Assembly (NCBI GenBank): GCA_017984035.1
Contig: JAGOAF010000042.1
Coordinates: 1 to 11,541 of the forward strand
Direction: 5' to 3'
Length of the DNA: 11,541 bases
DNA from: Flavobacterium sp.
Lineage (GTDB): Bacteria > Bacteroidota > Bacteroidia > Flavobacteriales > Flavobacteriaceae
This document shows, in pieces, positions 7,688 through 11,541 of the stretch (position 1 is the stretch's first letter; each line of letters opens with the position of its first letter). Under the pieces are notes generated by a model. It was not told the origin of the DNA, searched no databases, and saw only the letters and a list, made by a program, of their open reading frames with translations. The position numbers were made by a program, and so were the translations under genes.

Positions 7688-8246
7688 AATCTTTCCATCC
7701 CCATGGTGCATCAAGCGTTGGCAATGTTTTTGTCAAATCAAAATGTACTGTAAATAATCGGTCCGAACCAATGCGTCTGAGATTATAGGTAAACGAATTT
7801 TCGTTTAAAGTAATCCACCACACATTAGCTGCGGCAGCCGGAATCAAATCAAATGTTTCCTGATCAGCAGGAAAAATTTGTACTGAAGCCGAACCTGTAT
7901 TCGTACTTGTTCCTCCATATTGTGTTATTTTGTCCTCTGATCCATCTTCATGACGGTGATCGTGTTTCAACTTGATTCGATTATTTTCGAGTGTTAGTAC
8001 CCAAGTTCTTGATTTATCTTCGCCTACAAAAAATGGAATACGGATGGTTTTCTCATCGCAATTTCTAACATGCATTACCAATTTTTTATCTTTGAAAGTA
8101 GCGTTGTTTCCCTCTTTTACCTCACCTTCAAAAGATTTTCCACATAGTTTTTTCAGGTTTTCAAAAAATAATTCGGACCCTGATTTTTCTTGTGCAGTAA
8201 GTAGCACAGAGCTTAGCATAAATAAAGCAAAAAGTGTTCTTTTCAT
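7686..8246 (-). CDS. Small secreted protein of unknown function with HDHRHED motif
   Basis: This 186-residue protein has a typical N-terminal signal peptide: KR, then a hydrophobic stretch at about 4-17, with likely cleavage near LLTAQ at 15-19. There is no lipobox Cys, so it should be a soluble periplasmic or exported protein. The mature part is rich in beta-prone segments. Conspicuous motifs are CGKSFEG (35-41), MHVRNC (58-63), FFVGEDKSRTWVLT (72-85), KHDHRHEDGSED (94-105) and QYGG (109-112). From memory, similar sequences annotated only as hypothetical occur in several bacterial phyla; I cannot verify this here. Cys35 and Cys63 could form a disulfide. The histidine/acid cluster could bind a metal, but this is inference. 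The gene is single, convergent to sdhB, and its stop lies in the shared terminator. Confidence 0.85.
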   Translation of the reverse strand: MKRTLFALFMLSSVLLTAQEKSGSELFFENLKKLCGKSFEGEVKEGNNATFKDKKLVMHVRNCDEKTIRIPFFVGEDKSRTWVLTLENNRIKLKHDHRHEDGSEDKITQYGGTSTNTGSASVQIFPADQETFDLIPAAAANVWWITLNENSFTYNLRRIGSDRLFTVHFDLTKTLPTLDAPWGWKD

Positions 8247-8257
8247 AATATAAATTT

Positions 8258-8283
8258 TTACTAATATAGGTAAGTTTTAGTAA
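8258..8283. repeat. Inverted repeat TTACTAA-N12-TTAGTAA in a divergent spacer
   Basis: Two perfect 7-base arms at 8258-8264 and 8277-8283 lie 12 bases apart in the 71-bp spacer between the divergent secreted-protein and nitrilase genes. They sit just upstream of the nitrilase -7 box. Arm spacing (19 bases centre to centre, about two helical turns) would suit a dimeric regulator, but the DNA is AT-rich and chance is possible. Confidence 0.35.
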
Positions 8284-8295
8284 GTTGATATTTCT

Positions 8296-8303
8296 TATTT
8301 TTG
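8296..8303 (+). promoter_or_regulatory. -7 promoter element of the nitrilase-family gene
   Basis: TATTTTTG matches TAnnTTTG fully and lies 14 bases before the ATG at 8318, so the leader would be about 8 bases. No TTG is found at the usual -33 distance, only a T-run at 8275-8278. The position of this box makes the upstream in-frame TTG at 8285 very unlikely as a start. Confidence 0.5.
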
Positions 8304-8317
8304 TAAAAAATAAAAGC

Positions 8318-9082
8318 ATGAAAGTAGCAGTGATTCAATCGCCATTGGTATGGGAAGACCCTCAACTCAATCGGAATTATTTCGAAGCCAAAATCAATAC
8401 AATAGTTTCTGAAGTTGATTTAATTGTGCTTCCTGAAATGTTTACTACAGGTTTTACCATGCAAGCTGAGGCTGTTGCCGAAACCATGCAAGGCCAAACG
8501 ATGTTGTGGTTGCAATCATTGGCAAAAGCCAGAAAATGCGCTATTACAGGTAGTTTAATTGTTACTGAGGATGGAAAGTTTTACAATAGGATGGTATTTG
8601 TTTTTCCAACTGGCGAAGTTCAACAGTACGACAAACGCCATTTGTTCACTTTAGCTGGCGAAAATGTAGTATTTACCGCAGGAACTGAAAAAATAATTAT
8701 CGAATACAAAGGATGGAAAATTTGCCCATTGATTTGTTACGATTTGCGCTTTCCTGTTTTTTCAAGAAACACCGAAAACTACGACTTGCTTATTTATGTA
8801 GCTAATTGGCCTAAAACAAGAATTAACGCTTGGGATACTTTACTAAAAGCACGTGCCATAGAAAACATGAGTTACACTATTGGCGTGAATCGATTGGGGG
8901 TTGACGGTACTAATTTAGAGTATGTTGGCCATAGTCAAATAGTTGATTATTTGGGTAATTCAGTACTTGAGCCTCAAAAAGGTGAAGGTGTTTTTATTGC
9001 TGAATTAGACAAAAACAGGTTGCTTGATACTAGAAAAAAACTTGATTTTTTAAAGGATCAAGACCAGTTTCAATTGTTATAG
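8318..9082 (+). CDS. Nitrilase-family amidohydrolase, omega-amidase type (YafV-like)
   Basis: This 254-residue cytoplasmic enzyme belongs to the carbon-nitrogen hydrolase superfamily. The catalytic triad is Glu40 (LPEMFTTGF), Lys106 (YDKRHLF) and Cys140 (LICYDLRFP); the assisting Glu114 (LAGEN) is also present. The motifs LPEMFTTGFTM and CYDLRFPVF are typical of the YafV/omega-amidase branch, which hydrolyses alpha-ketoglutaramate or alpha-ketosuccinamate to the keto acid and ammonia, and so clears keto-acid by-products of glutamine transaminases and the methionine cycle. No transaminase or methionine-salvage gene adjoins it. An in-frame TTG at 8285 would add 11 residues, but the family begins at MKVAVIQ and the promoter box overlaps the extension. 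The gene ends 3 bp from the convergent lipoprotein gene, with no hairpin between them. Confidence 0.92.
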   Translation: MKVAVIQSPLVWEDPQLNRNYFEAKINTIVSEVDLIVLPEMFTTGFTMQAEAVAETMQGQTMLWLQSLAKARKCAITGSLIVTEDGKFYNRMVFVFPTGEVQQYDKRHLFTLAGENVVFTAGTEKIIIEYKGWKICPLICYDLRFPVFSRNTENYDLLIYVANWPKTRINAWDTLLKARAIENMSYTIGVNRLGVDGTNLEYVGHSQIVDYLGNSVLEPQKGEGVFIAELDKNRLLDTRKKLDFLKDQDQFQLL

Positions 9083-9085
9083 TCG

Positions 9086-10750
9086 TTATTTTTTAGGTTC
9101 TTTTTTTGGTTTATTTTTCACCTTTGGTTCAGGAGTATAGGGAATACTTAAATCGAACGCTTGTACCACATCCCAATTAGCCCTTACTTCTACTTCTTTA
9201 GAATAATAAATAACTTCTTCGGCGTATTGTTTTACTAAGAAATTTCCAGGATCGTATACTTTATTTTTATTATCATCATAAATAGCACGCAAGGTATATT
9301 TTGCAGGTTGAATCAAGCTGAAGTCTAGTGTAGTCTGCTTTTCGGAGTAGTTGGAAAAAATGGTCTCTCCTTTATCATTGGTTAATTCGACAAGAACCGG
9401 AAAACGTTTCGCGTTTTGAAGATTAACAATCAAATTGCCATAATTTTCTAACGAACTAGCATTGATTTTGAAATTCAAGCTATCATTTGCTTTTTCAAAG
9501 AAATCAGTTACTGCTCCGGCTTTTAATTTGAATTGGTATTCTTCATCTGCATCTCTTTTAAAATTCAAATAGAGTACTTGTTGGAACTCATCGTATTCAG
9601 AAGTAAAAGCAATAGGTTCCGATTTTTTGTTGACTAAACTCATTTTCGTTTTGTCAAATTGCACTAATGGCGTAGCGCTTTCTAGCGAAAAACGCTCTTT
9701 TGGATTCAAGCTTCCTTGCTGGTGTATTTTGATATTTAACGTGTCTTTTTTTTGTTCTTTAATTTTAAAACTAAAGACTTTATTGTATTTATTTTGAATT
9801 ACAGAAATTGAAAGAGAATCTGTTTTTATGGGTTTATACCAAACTTGTATGGAATCTTTTTTAGGGAATTGCGTGATTACTGTGGGTAAAATTTGTTCTT
9901 TATTTTTTAAAATAATTTGGGGTCTGTTTTCTTTAGCTTTTAAATTTCCCTCGTATCCCATTAGTAATCTATTGCCCGACACCTGAGTAGGTTTGTATGC
10001 TTTAAATGGCAAATGCTCTTTGAATAATTCCAATTCGTAAACGGTGTCGTTTGGTACCGTTATAAATTGTTTTAAAAACCCAATTTTGTCTTTTTTAGGG
10101 TCAAATTTATTATTTGAATTGTAATCTTTCATCCCTACCAAAAGGTATTTTCCGGCTTTAAGATTCTCCAAGCGAAATGTCTTTAAACTGTCCAACGTAT
10201 TGGTAACATAGCGTGGTGTTTGTTTGTACACAATCGAGTCGTTAAAGTTTGCGGTCACATCGTACAACATTACCGAAACAAAGGATTCGGCCTCTTTGAA
10301 GTAAGCGTCTTTTACTTTCCCACTAATAGCCAAGGAATCAATCGTTTTTCCGGTAGAAAACACATATTTGAATTGATTCAATGGGTTTCCCTCGTTATTA
10401 TCGGCAATACTTTGCCCAAAATTAAAGCTATAGGTAGCGTTCTCTTGCAGTGTATCGTTAATGGTAATGGAAATGATTTTGCTAGCTGTACTAGGTAGTA
10501 TAAGCGGTTCGTTTTTTAGGGGTGGCGACACTACGAGTTGTTTTTTCAAATCCTTTAACTTAATGAATTCGTCAAAGGTTAATTTGATGGTTTTGCCTTT
10601 AAATTCTGTACTAAAGTTTTTGGGAAAACTGGCTTTTAATACCGGAGCGATGGTGTCTTTTGTGCCGCCAGTAATGTTACCTCTTTTGGCACAACTAGCC
10701 AGAAGAACTAACATCAAAGCAATACAGTAATTAAAAAAGGACTTGCTCAT
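9086..10750 (-). CDS. Ig-like domain lipoprotein with two Asp/Asn loop motifs
   Basis: The 554-residue product starts with a lipoprotein signal peptide: MSKSFFNY, a hydrophobic core and the lipobox LLASC, with Cys20 to be lipidated. Residues about 32-133 match a Big_5 (SbsA-like) bacterial Ig domain, with DTIAPVL, KTIKLTFDEF and YVFSTG. The rest is beta-rich. The motif D-x-N-x-N-x-x-[FY]-D-P occurs twice, at 209-218 and 492-501. Each follows an AxKYxL strand, suggesting repeated carboxypeptidase-regulatory-like or SdrD-like folds with calcium-type loops. The C-terminus is basic (KPKKEPKK). I see no acidic surface-export signal after Cys20, so it may face the periplasm. The reading frame could open 52 residues earlier, at 10906, but that extension precedes the signal peptide and overlaps the divergent gene, so ATG 10750 is chosen. 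Similar lipoproteins are common in Bacteroidota and uncharacterised. Confidence 0.88.
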   Translation of the reverse strand: MSKSFFNYCIALMLVLLASCAKRGNITGGTKDTIAPVLKASFPKNFSTEFKGKTIKLTFDEFIKLKDLKKQLVVSPPLKNEPLILPSTASKIISITINDTLQENATYSFNFGQSIADNNEGNPLNQFKYVFSTGKTIDSLAISGKVKDAYFKEAESFVSVMLYDVTANFNDSIVYKQTPRYVTNTLDSLKTFRLENLKAGKYLLVGMKDYNSNNKFDPKKDKIGFLKQFITVPNDTVYELELFKEHLPFKAYKPTQVSGNRLLMGYEGNLKAKENRPQIILKNKEQILPTVITQFPKKDSIQVWYKPIKTDSLSISVIQNKYNKVFSFKIKEQKKDTLNIKIHQQGSLNPKERFSLESATPLVQFDKTKMSLVNKKSEPIAFTSEYDEFQQVLYLNFKRDADEEYQFKLKAGAVTDFFEKANDSLNFKINASSLENYGNLIVNLQNAKRFPVLVELTNDKGETIFSNYSEKQTTLDFSLIQPAKYTLRAIYDDNKNKVYDPGNFLVKQYAEEVIYYSKEVEVRANWDVVQAFDLSIPYTPEPKVKNKPKKEPKK

Positions 10751-10888
10751 AACGAATTGAAAATTTGATACCACAAAATAACAACTATATTTAATGGAAT
10801 GGAAACTTTTTAGAGAAATATTATAGTGTTGGGATTCGGAATTTGGTTTCAAATTCTGTATTTTTAAACCGAAATTGAAGTCAATATC

Positions 10889-11293
10889 ATGAGAAAAATA
10901 GAACATATCGGAATAGCAGTAAAAGATTTAGACGTTTCAAACGTTCTTTTTGAAAAATTGTTTGGTGCGCCAGCATACAAAGCTGAAGTAGTGGAAAGTG
11001 AAGGGGTAACTACTTCGTTTTTTTTGAATGGGCCTAATAAAATCGAGTTATTAGCGGCAACCCATCCCGAAAGCCCGATAGCTAAATTTATTGAAAAAAA
11101 AGGCGAAGGAATTCATCATATTGCCTTTGATGTGGAAGATATTGTTTCAGAAATCGCCCGACTTCAAAAAGAAGGCTTTGTCGTATTAAATGAAACACCT
11201 AAAAAAGGGGCTGATAATAAGCTTGTCGCTTTCTTACATCCTAAAAGCACGAATGGTGTTTTGATCGAATTGTGTCAAGAAATACCACAATAG
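10889..11293 (+). CDS. mce: Methylmalonyl-CoA epimerase
   Basis: This 134-residue protein of the vicinal-oxygen-chelate (glyoxalase/VOC) fold interconverts (2S)- and (2R)-methylmalonyl-CoA, linking propionyl-CoA carboxylation to the B12-dependent mutase and succinyl-CoA. Two beta-alpha-beta-beta-beta modules are visible, at about 3-56 and 75-129. Expected metal ligands are His6 (EHIGIAV), Glu53 (KIELL), His77 (GIHHIAFDV) and Glu127 (LIELCQ). VVESEGV at 34-40 matches the region supplying the proposed catalytic glutamate. Length is typical (about 135-145). The start MRKIEHIGIAV is the usual N-terminus. It diverges from the lipoprotein gene over 138 bp; a -7-like TATTTTTA at 10859-10866 is the only promoter hint. 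Its product succinyl-CoA feeds the TCA cycle and thus the SdhCAB complex, although the two are not an operon. Confidence 0.95.
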   Translation: MRKIEHIGIAVKDLDVSNVLFEKLFGAPAYKAEVVESEGVTTSFFLNGPNKIELLAATHPESPIAKFIEKKGEGIHHIAFDVEDIVSEIARLQKEGFVVLNETPKKGADNKLVAFLHPKSTNGVLIELCQEIPQ

Positions 11294-11297
11294 TATT

Positions 11298-11322
11298 CTC
11301 ACTATCAGTGGGTTTCTTTTTT
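11298..11322 (+). terminator. Probable terminator of mce
   Basis: CTCACT (11298-11303) pairs with AGTGGG (11307-11312), including one T-G wobble, around a 3-base loop. It is followed by TTTCTTTTTT. It begins 5 bases after the mce stop. The stem is short, so strength is uncertain. Confidence 0.5.
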
Positions 11323-11368
11323 GCATAATTAGAAATAGGTAGTTTTTTAAAAACTGCTTCAAAAATAG

Positions 11369-11399
11369 TTGTAGCAAATTAAAAATAGTAGTAATATTG
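11369..11399 (+). promoter_or_regulatory. Promoter of the tRNA gene
   Basis: TTG (11369-11371) is followed after exactly 20 bases by TAATATTG (11392-11399), one mismatch from TAnnTTTG. Transcription should start at about 11405, a few bases before the mature tRNA 5' end at 11413. Confidence 0.5.
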
Positions 11400-11412
11400 C
11401 ACACTCTTAACC

Positions 11413-11486
11413 GGTCCTATAGCTCAGTTGGTTAGAGCACCTGACTCATAATCAGGTGGTCCCTGGTTCGAGCCCAGGTGGGACCA
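11413..11486 (+). tRNA. tRNA with CAT anticodon, probably tRNA-Ile2 (lysidine type); elongator tRNA-Met is the alternative
   Basis: The 74-base gene folds into a full cloverleaf. The acceptor is GGTCCTA/TGGGACC with one T-G pair, the D arm GCTC/GAGC, the anticodon arm CCTGA-CTCATAA-TCAGG and the T arm CCTGG-TTCGAGC-CCAGG; the discriminator base is A. The anticodon CAT is at 11447-11449. The first acceptor pair is normal and the anticodon stem lacks three consecutive G-C pairs at the loop, so it is not the initiator. Pairs C4-G69 and C5-G68, and the TGGTC variable loop, resemble E. coli tRNA-Ile2, where those pairs favour TilS, the enzyme that converts C34 to lysidine so the tRNA reads AUA. 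CCA is not encoded and must be added after transcription. The tRNA call is certain; Ile versus Met is about two to one. Confidence 0.97.
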
Positions 11487-11499
11487 CAACTAACCTCTG

Positions 11500-11526
11500 A
11501 AAACCCTTTATTTTAAAGGGTTTTTT
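11500..11526 (+). terminator. Rho-independent terminator after the tRNA
   Basis: A perfect 11-bp stem pairs AAAACCCTTTA (11500-11510) with its complement at 11514-11524 around a TTT loop. It is followed by further T residues to 11526 and lies 13 bases downstream of the tRNA. Confidence 0.85.
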
Positions 11527-11541
11527 CATTTTCAAGATTCA

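Noticed and set aside
7459..7704. 81-codon leftward ORF across the end of sdhB and the terminator
   Set aside because: It spans a strong terminator hairpin and is antisense to the SdhB cysteine motif region; no independent evidence supports it.
7972..8253. 93-codon rightward ORF
   Set aside because: It lies wholly antisense to the secreted-protein gene, and its translation has no recognisable domain; it is a shadow frame.
8285..8317. Upstream in-frame TTG start for the nitrilase gene, adding 11 residues (MIFLIFVKNKS)
   Set aside because: The extension overlaps the -7 promoter element at 8296-8303, and the family N-terminus is MKVAVIQ at 8318.
10220..10730. Two rightward ORFs of about 90 codons antisense to the lipoprotein gene
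   Set aside because: They mirror the coding frame of a real gene, have no recognisable domains and no promoter.
10774..10781. Minus-strand TTATTTTG as a promoter for the lipoprotein gene
   Set aside because: It has one mismatch at the conserved A and no TTG at the expected distance; too weak to list.
10751..10906. 52-residue N-terminal extension of the lipoprotein gene
   Set aside because: It would place a polar segment before a clear lipoprotein signal peptide and overlap the divergent mce start; ATG 10750 gives a standard lipobox at Cys20.
11413..11541. Integrated element using the tRNA 3' end as an attachment site
   Set aside because: No integrase gene or direct repeat of the tRNA end is present in the window, and the tRNA is followed directly by its own terminator.

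Overview
The window looks like ordinary chromosomal DNA from a member of the Bacteroidota, most likely a Flavobacterium or close relative. The evidence is AT-rich sequence, promoters of the TTG-N19/20-TAnnTTTG type rather than E. coli-type -35/-10 boxes, few Shine-Dalgarno sequences, an sdhC-sdhA-sdhB operon with a single five-helix cytochrome b subunit, a mevalonate-pathway HMG-CoA synthase, and a large Ig-like lipoprotein. I see no insertion sequence, phage gene, CRISPR array, toxin-antitoxin pair or other sign of horizontal transfer.

Left part (1-3654): the first 47 bases probably hold the last codons of a rightward gene whose stop overlaps the stop of the next gene. Three leftward genes follow. 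An alpha/beta hydrolase has its own promoter and may be translated from a leaderless mRNA. Upstream of it lie an M24 metallopeptidase (Xaa-Pro aminopeptidase) and an HMG-CoA synthase, 28 bp apart and probably co-transcribed, ending at a clear hairpin terminator (922-955).

Centre (3655-7687): a 352-bp AT-rich divergent intergenic region carries the promoters for HMG-CoA synthase and for sdhCAB. The sdh operon encodes the membrane cytochrome b, flavoprotein and iron-sulfur subunits of menaquinone-linked succinate dehydrogenase/fumarate reductase (respiratory complex II). A strong bidirectional terminator separates it from a convergent gene for a small secreted protein of unknown function.

Right part (7686-11541): the small secreted protein gene and an omega-amidase-type nitrilase diverge from a 71-bp spacer. 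The nitrilase converges with an Ig-like lipoprotein gene only 3 bp away. Divergent from the lipoprotein is methylmalonyl-CoA epimerase, followed by a tRNA gene with a CAT anticodon (probably tRNA-Ile2, possibly elongator tRNA-Met) and its terminator.

The recognisable genes are housekeeping metabolism: complex II, the propionate/methylmalonyl-CoA to succinyl-CoA route (which feeds succinate to complex II), isoprenoid precursor synthesis and peptide or amide salvage. No novel multi-gene system is evident. The points most worth a second look are a roughly 50-residue insertion in SdhC, the secreted HDHRHED-motif protein, the twin calcium-loop-like motifs in the lipoprotein, the possible leaderless mRNA, and the identity of the CAT tRNA.
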